From DTWD01 sp963662965 (GTDB taxonomy: Bacteria > Acidobacteriota > Vicinamibacteria > Vicinamibacterales > UBA8438): 64,000 bases of DNA. The notes beneath the pieces are model-generated. The model ran no database searches. It had not been told where the DNA came from and saw only the letters and a list, made by a program, of their open reading frames with translations. The stretch covers positions 3,720,001-3,784,000 of the forward strand of contig OY759970.1 in assembly GCA_963662965.1 (NCBI GenBank). The letters are read 5' to 3'. A program made the translations under genes and the position numbers. This document shows, piece after piece, positions 1-8,363 of this stretch; within the stretch, counting starts at the first letter, position 1, and each line of letters starts with the position of its first letter.

Positions 1-120
1 CTCTATCGCCGGCTTGAGCCAGACGCGCGAATCCTGGAGTTCAAGTGCATACCGTTCGCCGAAGAGGCGATGTTCGGGGAGTGGTACCGGCGAGACGACT
101 CGGAGGAAGAAGGAGAGTAG
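1..120 (+). CDS. C-terminal end of an unidentified protein (5' end outside window)
   Basis: The window opens inside a reading frame that closes at a TAG at 118-120, so only the last 39 residues are visible. The segment contains ILEFKCIPFAEEAMFGEWY and ends in an acidic run. Its Cys-containing tail has the same flavour as the YACHEGN tail of the next gene, so the two may be diverged paralogues, but this is an inference from very little sequence. The stop lies 2 bp before the next start, and the acidic codons double as the purine-rich ribosome binding site of that gene, which suggests one transcription unit. No function can be assigned. Confidence 0.6.
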   Translation, partial: LYRRLEPDARILEFKCIPFAEEAMFGEWYRRDDSEEEGE

Positions 121-122
121 CC

Positions 123-1172
123 ATGACTGCACCAACTTTGAAGAAGACGCTTGTTGCCATCGTGGGTGTCAGCTGCGTCGCGGCTTCGCTCGCCATCCCG
201 GTTGCCGGCCAAGCGCCGACGACCGCCTGGGGCGCTCCGGACCTACGGGGAACATGGGACTTCCGTTCGGCCACTCCCTTCCAGCGTCCCGAGCGTTTCA
301 AGGATAAGGAGTTTCTCACCGCTGAAGAAGTGGAAGCGTTCGAGGAGGAGAGGCGCCAGTCGCGTGAGGATCGCATTGCGAACCGCGCCGACTACACCGA
401 GAGCCAAAGTGACGTCGACGGCGGCTATAACCAGTTCTTTATCGACAGCGGTACCAGGATGACCGGCACCATGCGGACCTCTCTGATCGTCGATCCCCCC
501 GACGGCAGGCTTCCGGCCATGACCGAGGAAGCACGGGAGCGGGCTCGGCAACGCTACGCGACCTGGGGCTCGGCGCCGCGCACACCGGCCGATCGCAATA
601 CTGCCGTCCGCTGCATCACCGGCTTCAACTCCGGCCCACCGATGACGCCCGGCGCGTACAACAACATCATGGAGGTCTTCCAGACCGAGGACTACGTCGC
701 AATCATGACCGAGATGGTCAACGACCACCGCATCATCCCCCTGGACGATGACGACAGCGCACATCTCCCCGAAGACATGCGGCTGTGGAAGGGCGACTCT
801 CGCGGCCGCTGGGACGGCGACACCCTGGTGGTGACGACCAGGAACTTCAACGAGCACACCGCGTACCAAATGAGCAGTAAGGACCTGGTACTCACCGAGA
901 AGTTCACCCGCACGGACGGCGGATTGCTCTACGAGTACACCGTCGACGATCCTTCTAGCTACGTCGCTCCGTGGTCGACCGCGCTGGAGATGCGCCCGAC
1001 CGACGACTCGATATACGAGTACGCCTGTCACGAGGGCAATCTCGCCATGATGTTGATGCTGCGCGGCGCCCGCCTCCAGGAACAGGAAGGCGCCGGTAGA
1101 GGCGAGGACCAGTGGCTGGCGAGCTGGTACCGGGACGCCGCGGCCGCGGTGCAAAAGGACGACGACAAATAG
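123..1172 (+). CDS. Secreted protein of unknown function
   Basis: A 349-residue protein. The ATG at 123 is preceded by a strong GGAGGAAGAAGGAGAG ribosome binding site, so it is preferred to the upstream in-frame start at 45. Residues 1-30 form a signal peptide (basic start, Ala/Val-rich core, cleavage likely after VAGQA). The mature part begins with WGAPDLRGTWDF, an opening often seen in exported acidobacterial proteins of unknown role, and ends with an IYEYACHEGN-type motif. No catalytic motif is recognised. The DUF6152 gene follows 15 bp downstream. This kind of secreted protein next to a DUF6152 protein is a recurring pairing as far as I recall, but the shared role is not known. Periplasmic or extracellular location is inferred from the signal peptide. 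Confidence 0.75.
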   Translation: MTAPTLKKTLVAIVGVSCVAASLAIPVAGQAPTTAWGAPDLRGTWDFRSATPFQRPERFKDKEFLTAEEVEAFEEERRQSREDRIANRADYTESQSDVDGGYNQFFIDSGTRMTGTMRTSLIVDPPDGRLPAMTEEARERARQRYATWGSAPRTPADRNTAVRCITGFNSGPPMTPGAYNNIMEVFQTEDYVAIMTEMVNDHRIIPLDDDDSAHLPEDMRLWKGDSRGRWDGDTLVVTTRNFNEHTAYQMSSKDLVLTEKFTRTDGGLLYEYTVDDPSSYVAPWSTALEMRPTDDSIYEYACHEGNLAMMLMLRGARLQEQEGAGRGEDQWLASWYRDAAAAVQKDDDK

Positions 1173-1187
1173 CGGAAGGTCGGAATA

Positions 1188-1631
1188 ATGCCAAGAATAA
1201 CAATCGGTTTCTTGCTGGCCGCGGCGCTGCTGGCCACCGGGGGTGCGGTCTACGCCCACCACGCCTTCTCTGCTGAGTTCGACGCCAACCTGCCGATTGA
1301 GGTGCAGGGCAAGGTGACGCGGGTCGATTGGATCAACCCCCACTCCTGGATCTACGTGATGGACGAGAGCGACGACGGCTCCACTCAGGAGTGGATGCTA
1401 GAAGCGGGTACGCCGAACACGCTCCTGCGGCGGGGAGTCACGAAGACGATCCTGACGGTGGGGACCGAGGTCCAGGTGCGCGGCTATCAGAGCAAGGACC
1501 GGATCTGCGAGCCGGTCTGCCGAGGCAGCGGTAGAGATATCACCTTCCCCGACGGCACCTCGCTCTTCATGGGCTCCTCGGGCACCGGCGCCCCCAGAGA
1601 CGGCACCGATTCTACCGAGCCGTCGCGCTAG
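1188..1631 (+). CDS. DUF6152 family exported protein
   Basis: A 147-residue protein with a signal peptide (residues 1-23, ending VYA) followed at once by HHAFSAEFD, the hallmark opening of DUF6152 proteins. After that come the conserved stretches KVTRVDWINPHSWIYV and EWMLEAGTPNTLLRRG typical of the family, which is predicted to form a small OB-like beta barrel in the periplasm. The N-terminal His pair directly after the cleavage site could bind metal (inference). It lies 15 bp after the preceding secreted-protein gene and is probably cotranscribed with it. A tail of about 30 residues rich in Gly, Thr and Ser is variable in the family. The biochemical role is unknown. Confidence 0.8.
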   Translation: MPRITIGFLLAAALLATGGAVYAHHAFSAEFDANLPIEVQGKVTRVDWINPHSWIYVMDESDDGSTQEWMLEAGTPNTLLRRGVTKTILTVGTEVQVRGYQSKDRICEPVCRGSGRDITFPDGTSLFMGSSGTGAPRDGTDSTEPSR

Positions 1632-1670
1632 CGAGCTCCGGACACATCGCCGGAACCGCGGCCCGCCGTG

Positions 1671-2555
1671 TCAGCGCCCGATCGCGGCGTGGATCGCCTT
1701 GACGGTCCGGTCGGCGCGATTCTGCATGAGCGTCTTGCCGATCGCGATCGTGTCCTCTTTGGGCGCTATCGATACGCCGTTGATGCTGGCTTTCCCCGCC
1801 GCGACGCGCTGGTCGTAACGCACCGACTCGGGGCTGACGGTCATCTGCAGCGCGGTGGACCAGTAGAAGTCGTGGAAGCCCTCGCTCTCCTCGGTGATCC
1901 CGAGCCTCTTCAGCAACTCCTGGTCATCCCCGTTGTTGTAGAACTCGGGGATGTAGTGGGCCACCCGCTTGCCCCATCGCGCGTTGACCGCCTCGGCGAC
2001 CGCGGCCATGCCGCGCTGGTTCCCGCCGCTGTCGCCGATGAGGATGACATGCTCGAAACCGTGAGCGTTCAGGCTGCTCAGGACGTCGTCGAGCATCATG
2101 CGGAAGGTCTCTTCCCGGACGGTGAGCGTCCCGGGGTACCGCATGTGGCTGGAGGGCGGATCGACGCTGCCCTCCGGGACGAGCTTGATGATCGGCGCAC
2201 ACAACGCGTCGCCTAACGCACGAGCAATCCTCTCACACGCGCCCTGGAGCACGTAGTTGTGCTTGCCCAACGCGACGTATGGCCCGTTCTGCTCCACGCC
2301 GCCCGTGGAGACGATTGCGGTGGTCTTCCCAGAGGCCATCGCATCGCGCACCTCGATCCACGTCAGTTCCTCGATCCAGATGGAATTCAGCGGCTCGATC
2401 GGGTTCTCCATCACGATCTCGGCTTCGAACGCGGCCTGCGCGGCCGCCTGCCGCGCGCGTTCCTCCGGGCTCGCGGTGCCTCGTGGCTGGGCCAGGAGCG
2501 GAGCGGCCACGAGGAGCAAGGTCAGGGCGGTGAGAGCGGACCGTGTGTGCGTCAT
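1671..2555 (-). CDS. Exported creatininase-family amidohydrolase
   Basis: A 294-residue protein. The ATG at 2555 has a GGAGG ribosome binding site and opens a signal peptide (core LTALTLLLVAAPLLA). The mature domain matches the creatininase family of metal-dependent amide hydrolases: WIEELTWIEVRDAMASGKTT, then GGVEQNGPYVALGKHNY (metal-binding region), then HMRYPGTLTVREETF, and ILIGDSGGNQ where many relatives have GHGGN. Family members such as creatininase and MftE hydrolyse amide bonds using two metals; the substrate here is unknown. Exported creatininase-like proteins are frequent in acidobacterial genomes. The gene is transcribed divergently from the kinase-fold gene, and the 111-bp gap between them must hold both promoters. 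Confidence 0.8.
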   Translation of the reverse strand: MTHTRSALTALTLLLVAAPLLAQPRGTASPEERARQAAAQAAFEAEIVMENPIEPLNSIWIEELTWIEVRDAMASGKTTAIVSTGGVEQNGPYVALGKHNYVLQGACERIARALGDALCAPIIKLVPEGSVDPPSSHMRYPGTLTVREETFRMMLDDVLSSLNAHGFEHVILIGDSGGNQRGMAAVAEAVNARWGKRVAHYIPEFYNNGDDQELLKRLGITEESEGFHDFYWSTALQMTVSPESVRYDQRVAAGKASINGVSIAPKEDTIAIGKTLMQNRADRTVKAIHAAIGR

Positions 2556-2666
2556 TGTGATCCTCCAGCGACCAGGGTACACGGAGTACGTCGTCATTGT
2601 GAGCCGGTTTGCCCACCGTTTGCACGTGTGTCGTGTAGAAGGGTCGGTCAAGAGAGAAGGGTTGTT

Positions 2667-3554
2667 ATGCGCGACATGATGCGTTGCTTCCGCCTGTCGC
2701 TGTTCGCGGTCGCGTGGGTCTTCGCGGCGCCCGCTCAGCTGTTGGGCCAAGGCGTTGATGTCTCTACGCTGACTCGCGAAGAGCAGGAGGAGTTTCTCCG
2801 AACGGCCGACATCCTTGCCCTCGAGCAGATCGGCATCGGTGTCACGCGGGCTCAACGCGCAACGTTATCAACGGGAGCGGTGACCCATGAGGCCCAGGTC
2901 CAGTGCGTCGATGTGTTCAAGGCCCAGTACCAAACGCCTCGCGGGACCGAGTACAACTTCCGTGACTCTTACCGGTTCAACATCGCCGGTTACTTGCTCG
3001 ACAAGTTGCTCGGCTTGCACATGGTTCCCGTGTCGGTGGAGCGACGGGTGAAGCGCACACGCTGCGCGGTCACGTGGTGGGTCGACGACGTGATCATGGA
3101 CGAGAAAACGCGGCGAGACGACAACGCACGTGCTCCGGATCCGGTTGATCTGGCCCTTCAGAGGTCCATCGTCTCCGTGTTCGATCAGCTGATTGACAAC
3201 ACTGACCGCAACGAGCAGAACTTGCTCATCAGCAAAGACTGGAAACTGTGGATGATTGACCACACGCGGGCCTTTCGCACGTTCGATCAGCTTCGCGGCC
3301 CGACGATGGAGTGGTGCGATCGCGTCTTGCTCGACCGGCTCAGAGCGCTGGACGAGGACGCTCTGCTCGCGGCGCTTGGCGGCTATCTGACCCGCTCACA
3401 GATTCAAAAGCTGGCGGCGCGGGCTCGACTCATCGTCAAGCACTTCGACGACCGCACTGCCGAAAAGGGTGAAGGCTCGGTCCTGTTTGACTGGTTGCGT
3501 ATACCGGACGTCGTGGCGTCAGGTCGTGTCATCGACGCTGTTAATCGGCCGTAG
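2667..3554 (+). CDS. Exported kinase-fold protein (HipA / PI3-4-kinase-like)
   Basis: A 295-residue protein. The ATG at 2667 follows AGAGAGAAGGG, and residues 1-28 form a signal peptide, placing the domain outside the cytoplasm. The conserved part has FRDSYRFNIAGYLLDKLLGL and VPVSVERRV, then QLIDNTDRNEQNLLI (residues about 174-188) and LWMIDHTRAF (194-203). The D180-R-N-x-x-N185 catalytic-loop pattern followed by D198 in IDH is what atypical kinases of the PI3/4K, HipA and Fam20 superfamily use for catalysis and metal binding. A clear glycine-rich loop is not obvious (RATLSTGA is the nearest). Fold assignment is an inference from these motifs; the substrate is unknown. It is transcribed divergently from the exported creatininase. 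Confidence 0.62.
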   Translation: MRDMMRCFRLSLFAVAWVFAAPAQLLGQGVDVSTLTREEQEEFLRTADILALEQIGIGVTRAQRATLSTGAVTHEAQVQCVDVFKAQYQTPRGTEYNFRDSYRFNIAGYLLDKLLGLHMVPVSVERRVKRTRCAVTWWVDDVIMDEKTRRDDNARAPDPVDLALQRSIVSVFDQLIDNTDRNEQNLLISKDWKLWMIDHTRAFRTFDQLRGPTMEWCDRVLLDRLRALDEDALLAALGGYLTRSQIQKLAARARLIVKHFDDRTAEKGEGSVLFDWLRIPDVVASGRVIDAVNRP

Positions 3555-3570
3555 AATGCTGCTCTCATTT

Positions 3571-3589
3571 ACCCGAGTGCGTCTCGGGT
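3571..3589. terminator. Hairpin between convergent genes
   Basis: A perfect 7-bp stem (ACCCGAG / CTCGGGT) with a 5-base loop lies between the convergent stops at 3554 and 3599. Neither side is followed by a T tract, so it would be a weak or protein-assisted terminator if it acts as one. Confidence 0.4.
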
Positions 3590-3598
3590 CAAGCCCGC

Positions 3599-5587
3599 TC
3601 AGGGGAGACGAAGCGCGATGAGCTCCGGTGGGTTCCCCTCACCACTCGCACTCCCGACGGCGAGCACCACGTGCTGATTGCCCTCGTGCATGTACGTGAT
3701 GGGATTTCCACCCGGTACCGCCGGCAGATCGACGGAGCCAAGGTGCTCGCCCGTCTCCTTGTCGTAGGCGCTGATGGTGCGCGTACCGGCCGCGGTGTCC
3801 GCGTAGTCCCGCCCCCCGTGGTTCATGATGAGCAGCGTCGGGGTCACCAGCGGTCCCGAGCTGAGCCCGCCCCCGCCGCCGAGCGGCGGCAAATTGAGGT
3901 CGGCAAGTGCCGGGTGATTTCTGGGGCCGTCCCCGTGCGGCTGCACCCAGGCCCGATCCCCCGTGTTCAGATCGAGCGCAGTCACCCGCTTGTAGGGCGG
4001 CTTGAACAGCGGCAGTCCGCGCGGCCCCGCCAAGCCGACCCCCCACGGGTCGGTGAAGTACCCGACGGTGGCCGGTGGCTCGTACTTGATCACCTCGACG
4101 ACGATGTTGGTGCTCGATGACGACACGAACAACCGCCCGGTCTCCGGATCGACCGCCGCGCCCTGCCAGTTCGCCCCCCCGCCGGCGCCCGGGACCTGTA
4201 TGAAAGGCTTTTCGGCGCCACGCAGGACCGGCGGCGAGAAAATCGGCCCGAACCGCGCGCGGCTCGCGATCTCCACCGCTTCGGCTCGCAGCTCCGGGGT
4301 GAAGTCGATCAAGTCATCGATCGTGATGCCCTGCCGATCGAAGGGTGGCGGTTTGGTCGGAAACGGCTGCGTCGGCGAATACCACTCGCCCGGCACGTTC
4401 CCCTGTGGCACCGGTCGCTCCTCGATCGGCCAGACCGGCTCGCCGGTCACGCGGTTGAATACGTAGGTGAACCCCTGCTTGCTGACCTGCGCCAGCGCTT
4501 TGATCTTGCCCTCTCGGCCGGGGACGGAGATGTCCAACAGGTTGGGCCCGGTCGGGAAGTCCCAGTCCCAGAGCCCGTGGTGAATCGCCTGGAAGTGCCA
4601 GACCCGCTCCCCGGTTTCCACGTCGACCGCGACGATGCTCTCGGCGAACAGATTGTTGCCCGGGCGCATCCCGCCATACCAATCGTTCGACGGCGTGCCG
4701 GTCGGCAGATAGACGTAACCCAGCTCCTCGTCGACGGCCATGTAGGACCAGACGTTGCTGTGCCCGCTGTACCGCCACGACTCATTGCCCCAGCTGTCGA
4801 CACCGAAGTCATCACCCTGGGGAATCGTGCGGAAAATCCATTTCATCTCGCCGGTGCGGGCGTCATAGGCGCGCACGTATCCGGGGTTGGCCTCTCGCTG
4901 CGTCAAGAACGTGTCTTGAATGATGCTGCCGACGATGACGGTGTCGCCGATGATCGTCACCGGCGACGAGTAGGTCATCCGTGACCGGTCGATCGCGCGC
5001 TCGAATCCGTCGCCGGAGCCCAGGTCGACGTATCCGTCCAGACCAAAGTCCGCGTATTGGGCGCCGGTCTGCGCGTTCAAGGCGACGAGACGCAGATCGT
5101 GGCTCGCGATGAAGATGCGGGCGTCGTTGCTTTCCGGGTCGTCCCAGTACGAGAGGCCGCGATGGTGCCAGCCCATGTTGGGCGGCCGCTCGAGGTAGTC
5201 GTAGATCCGGGGGTCGTAGTCCCACACCTGCTCGCCAGTGCCGGCATCGAGCGCCGCCACCTGCCCGAGCGCGGTGACGGTATAAACCAGCCCGTCGACC
5301 ATGAGCGGCGTCGCGACGAACCCGCGCGGCTTGATGCGCTCGTCACTGTCGACGACTGCCTGCGAGAGCGACGTCCAGCGCCAGGCGATTTGGAGGTCGG
5401 TAAAGTTCTCGGCGGTGATCTGGTCGAGCGGCGAGTACTTGGTGTTGGCACCGTCCCGTCCGAACGCGTGCCACTCGCCGTCCGGGACGGTGGATTGCGC
5501 CGTGACGGTCCCCGCGGTCAAAGCCGCGACCGCCACGACCGTCAGACCACCGAACCCGAGACACGACCATCGTCGGTAGCTTCTCAT
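3599..5587 (-). CDS. PQQ-dependent dehydrogenase (membrane glucose-dehydrogenase-like, exported)
   Basis: A 662-residue quinoprotein. The ATG at 5587 has a GAGGAGGAGGCG ribosome binding site and a signal peptide ending near TVTAQ. It has the eight-bladed beta-propeller pattern: repeated AxDAxTGExxW segments, GWHHRGLSYW, NNLFAESIVAVDVETGE followed by HHGLWDWDFPTGP, and WPIEERPVPQGNVPGEWYSP. These place it with the soluble domain of the membrane glucose-dehydrogenase (Gcd/Gdh-B-like) group, which oxidises alcohols or sugars in the periplasm with PQQ. No CxxCH haem site is present, so electrons must leave through a partner. It is related to the gene at 26593-28536. The substrate cannot be read from sequence. 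Confidence 0.85.
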   Translation of the reverse strand: MRSYRRWSCLGFGGLTVVAVAALTAGTVTAQSTVPDGEWHAFGRDGANTKYSPLDQITAENFTDLQIAWRWTSLSQAVVDSDERIKPRGFVATPLMVDGLVYTVTALGQVAALDAGTGEQVWDYDPRIYDYLERPPNMGWHHRGLSYWDDPESNDARIFIASHDLRLVALNAQTGAQYADFGLDGYVDLGSGDGFERAIDRSRMTYSSPVTIIGDTVIVGSIIQDTFLTQREANPGYVRAYDARTGEMKWIFRTIPQGDDFGVDSWGNESWRYSGHSNVWSYMAVDEELGYVYLPTGTPSNDWYGGMRPGNNLFAESIVAVDVETGERVWHFQAIHHGLWDWDFPTGPNLLDISVPGREGKIKALAQVSKQGFTYVFNRVTGEPVWPIEERPVPQGNVPGEWYSPTQPFPTKPPPFDRQGITIDDLIDFTPELRAEAVEIASRARFGPIFSPPVLRGAEKPFIQVPGAGGGANWQGAAVDPETGRLFVSSSSTNIVVEVIKYEPPATVGYFTDPWGVGLAGPRGLPLFKPPYKRVTALDLNTGDRAWVQPHGDGPRNHPALADLNLPPLGGGGGLSSGPLVTPTLLIMNHGGRDYADTAAGTRTISAYDKETGEHLGSVDLPAVPGGNPITYMHEGNQHVVLAVGSASGEGNPPELIALRLP

Positions 5588-5651
5588 CGTCGCCTCCTCC
5601 TCGCTGTGCCCACCATCATACGCTTCGTGCCGAGCGCAGCGTCGACGTCGA

Positions 5652-6266
5652 TCATGTCTTGCCGAGCGCCTTGGTGAGCAAGTTTTTCCTGAGCTCGTTG
5701 GTGCCGGTCACCCGGCCGTCCGCGCCGATGGTGAAACGCACCGCGGTTTGCTCGTCGCCGACCCCCGTCAGCTCACGCGTTCCGTAGTAGACGAGCTGCA
5801 CTTCGGGGTTGAGCTTCTCCACCTTGATGGTGACCGGCAGCGGGTCGGGATAGTTCGACTGGTAATGCAGCACGTTCACGACGTACTCGCCTGGTTGCAG
5901 GGCGCGCACCGTGACCGTCTCTTGATTGATGGGGTTGGACACTTCGAGGCCATCCAGCACGATCCGATCTTGAAACAACCCTCGGTCGTCGCGGTCGAGG
6001 TGCATCAAGTCGGTGTCACGATTGTGATACCAAACGAGGTTGCCTTGCGGGTCCTCGACCAAGGTATCAACATCGTCGGGATGGCGGTCTTCCCATCGCA
6101 CCGTGATGAGAATCTCCGCCGTCGACTCGACGTTGCCGCCTTCGGTCGGGTCGGCCATGAGCGCAAATGCCGCGACGAACATGAACGCAAAGCCGAGCAG
6201 CGCATTGAACAGCAGGTCCGTGAACGCGTCCTGCGTCTCGGTCCGACCGTACACACTATGTCGCAT
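5652..6266 (-). CDS. ExbD/MotB-like single-span membrane protein, partner of the ExbB/MotA-like gene
   Basis: A 204-residue protein with one N-terminal transmembrane helix containing TDLLFNALLGFAFMFVAAF (residues about 16-34), in the place where ExbD, TolR and MotB carry their single helix with a proton-accepting Asp; D17 fits that role. The rest is a periplasmic domain with IVLDGLEVSNP and LQPGEYVVNVLHYQS, with no OmpA-type peptidoglycan motif. Its ATG at 6266 overlaps the reconstructed stop of the ExbB/MotA-like gene by 11 bases, a tight translational coupling that supports the pairing. The family is known only as an uncharacterised proton-channel partner; a force-transducing role at the cell envelope is inferred. 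Confidence 0.6.
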   Translation of the reverse strand: MRHSVYGRTETQDAFTDLLFNALLGFAFMFVAAFALMADPTEGGNVESTAEILITVRWEDRHPDDVDTLVEDPQGNLVWYHNRDTDLMHLDRDDRGLFQDRIVLDGLEVSNPINQETVTVRALQPGEYVVNVLHYQSNYPDPLPVTIKVEKLNPEVQLVYYGTRELTGVGDEQTAVRFTIGADGRVTGTNELRKNLLTKALGKT

Positions 6267-6856
6267 CGCGGGTCAGATGCACATCGGTCAGAACGGCCAG
6301 GCGGGTGGCCAGCTCAGCCGCCGACGCATCGAGAACATGATATTGCAGCTTGAGGAGCGTGCTGGTGATGAGCCCCGCGAGGGTCGTATACAGGCGACGG
6401 CCATACCGCCGCTCATGGCCGACAGGAGCTGTTGCACGAGGCGCGGGTCGAACTCCTCGATCTCGCCCACGGGAATGAGCATCAGGATGAAGCCGACGAT
6501 GGTGCCGAGGAGACCCAGCTTCAACAGCACATCACTCGCGAAATGCCCCAACGCATGTCGGTTTGCCAGCTCGTCTCCGAACGCCGCGAGGAGGGCACCC
6601 GGATTACCTGATGCCCCTTTTGCTTGCCAGTTGCGGCCGATCAGGCCCTGTTGCAAGTGCTTGACGGTGTCGAGAAAACCGTCGAGGTTGCCGGTATTGA
6701 GCGCGGCCACCGCCGTTTCGAAGGTGTCGCGCAGCGCCGCGAGGTCGGCCTGGTCGTCGTTGCCGGCGGCCGTGGCCAGGGTCACCGAACCGACGAGCGC
6801 GAAGACGACGGCGAGTGTGGTGCGAAGAGACGAACTTCGCGATAGTCACAGTGCAT
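6256..6856 (-). pseudogene. MotA/TolQ/ExbB-like proton-channel protein, two frameshifts
   Basis: The reconstructed protein is about 198 residues. The ATG at 6856 has a GAGGAG site 7 bases upstream, but the first 12 codons are out of frame with what follows (TTLAVVFALVGSVTLATAA, a signal or anchor segment), so there is an indel near 6815-6825. The main frame then gives FASDVLLKLGLLGTIVGFIL and a GGMAVA motif. Near 6403 the frame breaks again: adding one base to a CC run restores LYTTLAGLITSTLLKLQYHV, the typical MotA/TolQ/ExbB continuation, and the restored frame runs to a TAG at 6256 that overlaps the next start. The restored sequence is so coherent that the breaks are recent mutations or sequencing errors. 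Confidence 0.6.
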
Positions 6857-6874
6857 GGCTAATCTCCTCAGGGG

Positions 6875-8182
6875 TTACCTTGCCAGGGCTGGCCCAAGCG
6901 AAGCGAGGTCGCCGGCCACATTGGGGTGCGGCGTCAGGTCGAGCAGGTGCGTGAGCAACGGATAGATGTCGACGCCGTGGACCTCGGATAGCACGACGCC
7001 CGGTCGAATACCGGGGCCGGCCATCACGAACACGCCGTGCATCGCCGCGAGCGCCGGATCCCACCCGTGCTCTCCGGCCAAGGGCGGGTCGCCGCGGCGA
7101 AACCGCACCATGCCGGTTTCTTCGGGAATGACGACGATGTCGCCGATACGGCGATTCGCTCGATGATGCAGATGCTCCGGCACCTCCTCGCGCAGGTAGG
7201 CGCGCGCGTCGGTAAGCGACGCATTCAACTCGTCGCGGAGGCGTCGACTCCGCTCTTGGTCGCCGACGTGAAGCGCCATGGCCGCACCCGCCGAGACCAG
7301 CCGCACGCCGCGCAGGTCGGTGGCGTCGGGGAGTACGGTGAGCCGGTCGAGATCTGGTGACGCCATGCCGTGGTCCGACACGACAACCAACGCGACGCGG
7401 TCGGCATACGGCAGTGCGTCGACGCCGTCCATGAGCTGGCCGAGGAGGCGGTCGGCGCTCTCGACGCTGCGACGCATGCCGGGCCGGTTCGGGCCGATGT
7501 TGTGTCCGGCGCCGTCGACCAGTGAGAAATAGAGCGTGGCCAGATGCGGCCGCTCGCCGGACGGCAGTTCCAGCCACGCGAGCACCTGCCGCACACGATC
7601 GGCATTCGGTGTCTGGCTCGCATACGGATACCAGTAGGAGGGCCGGACGCCGCTGATGTCGGCCTCCGTGCCCGGATAAAAATACGCGGCCGTCACCATT
7701 CCCTGCCGTTCCGCCGTGACCCAGATCGGCTCAGCGCCCCACCACGAGCCGTCCTGCACGGCGTCGCGATCGCGGTAGCTGAACTCCTCGTCTCGCTCCG
7801 GATCGAAGAAGCGATTGCCGACGATGCCGTGCGCTTCCGGGTGCATACCGGTGGCGATGGAGTAATGAGCCGGAAACGTGAGTGACGGAAAGACGCTCAC
7901 CAGGCCACGCGCGCGCGCGCCGCGGGCGGCGAGGCGGTCGAAGCTCGGCGTGTCGAACCGCTCAAGGTAGTCTGCGCGGAATCCGTCGAACGAAACGAGT
8001 ACCACGTGGGCCCGCGTCTCGACGGTCGGGTGGTTCCGGCCCCCGGATCCGTTCGGCGTCTGGACCGGCTCGGCCGGGTCGCGACGTTGGGCGCCGGTCG
8101 CCTCGCAGCCGACGAGAAGCAGGCCGGCGCACAGGACCGCCGCCCCGCGACTCCGCCATCGTCGCCTGGTGGTCGCTGGCAT
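6875..8182 (-). CDS. Type I phosphodiesterase / nucleotide pyrophosphatase family lipoprotein
   Basis: A 435-residue protein starting at the ATG at 8182; longer in-frame extensions upstream run through the tRNA-His gene and are false. The N-terminus is a lipoprotein signal (LLLVGC lipobox). The alkaline-phosphatase-superfamily motifs of the ENPP family are all present: VLVSFDGFRADYL (first metal Asp), FPSLTFPAHYSIATG with the nucleophilic Thr, SLVDGAGHNIGPN, VVVSDHGMAS and GEHGWDP. ENPP-type enzymes cleave phosphodiester or pyrophosphate bonds using two zinc ions. Envelope location follows from the lipobox. The gene ends 18 bp before the start of the ExbB-like gene, so the three genes may share a transcript. 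The substrate is unknown. Confidence 0.85.
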   Translation of the reverse strand: MPATTRRRWRSRGAAVLCAGLLLVGCEATGAQRRDPAEPVQTPNGSGGRNHPTVETRAHVVLVSFDGFRADYLERFDTPSFDRLAARGARARGLVSVFPSLTFPAHYSIATGMHPEAHGIVGNRFFDPERDEEFSYRDRDAVQDGSWWGAEPIWVTAERQGMVTAAYFYPGTEADISGVRPSYWYPYASQTPNADRVRQVLAWLELPSGERPHLATLYFSLVDGAGHNIGPNRPGMRRSVESADRLLGQLMDGVDALPYADRVALVVVSDHGMASPDLDRLTVLPDATDLRGVRLVSAGAAMALHVGDQERSRRLRDELNASLTDARAYLREEVPEHLHHRANRRIGDIVVIPEETGMVRFRRGDPPLAGEHGWDPALAAMHGVFVMAGPGIRPGVVLSEVHGVDIYPLLTHLLDLTPHPNVAGDLASLGPALAR

Positions 8183-8211
8183 GAGCGGTGTCCCGCGGTG
8201 CGGGATCGAAA

Positions 8212-8287
8212 TGGGGTGAGTGACGGGGATTGAACCCGCAACATCCGGAGCCACAGTCCGGCGCTCTACCATTGAGCTACACTCACC
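8212..8287 (-). tRNA. tRNA-His (GTG anticodon)
   Basis: Read on the minus strand, the cloverleaf starts with the extra G(-1) that is diagnostic of tRNA-His. It has a 7-bp acceptor stem (GTGAGTG / CACTCAC), an anticodon loop CTGTGGC with anticodon GTG at 8252-8254, a canonical T arm, discriminator C opposite G(-1), and an encoded CCA (8212-8214). Confidence 0.95.
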
Positions 8288-8363
8288 ACAAAGAGTATGG
8301 TCGCGCAGCCAACGCCCTTCGTATGGTGCGCAATTGCCGATTCTACCACCACTACCATAGCGC

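Noticed and set aside
5652..6856. Zorya-type ZorA/ZorB defence pair
   Set aside because: The ExbB-like protein has no long cytoplasmic tail and no ZorC/D/E partner is nearby; the neighbours are a phosphodiesterase and a quinoprotein.
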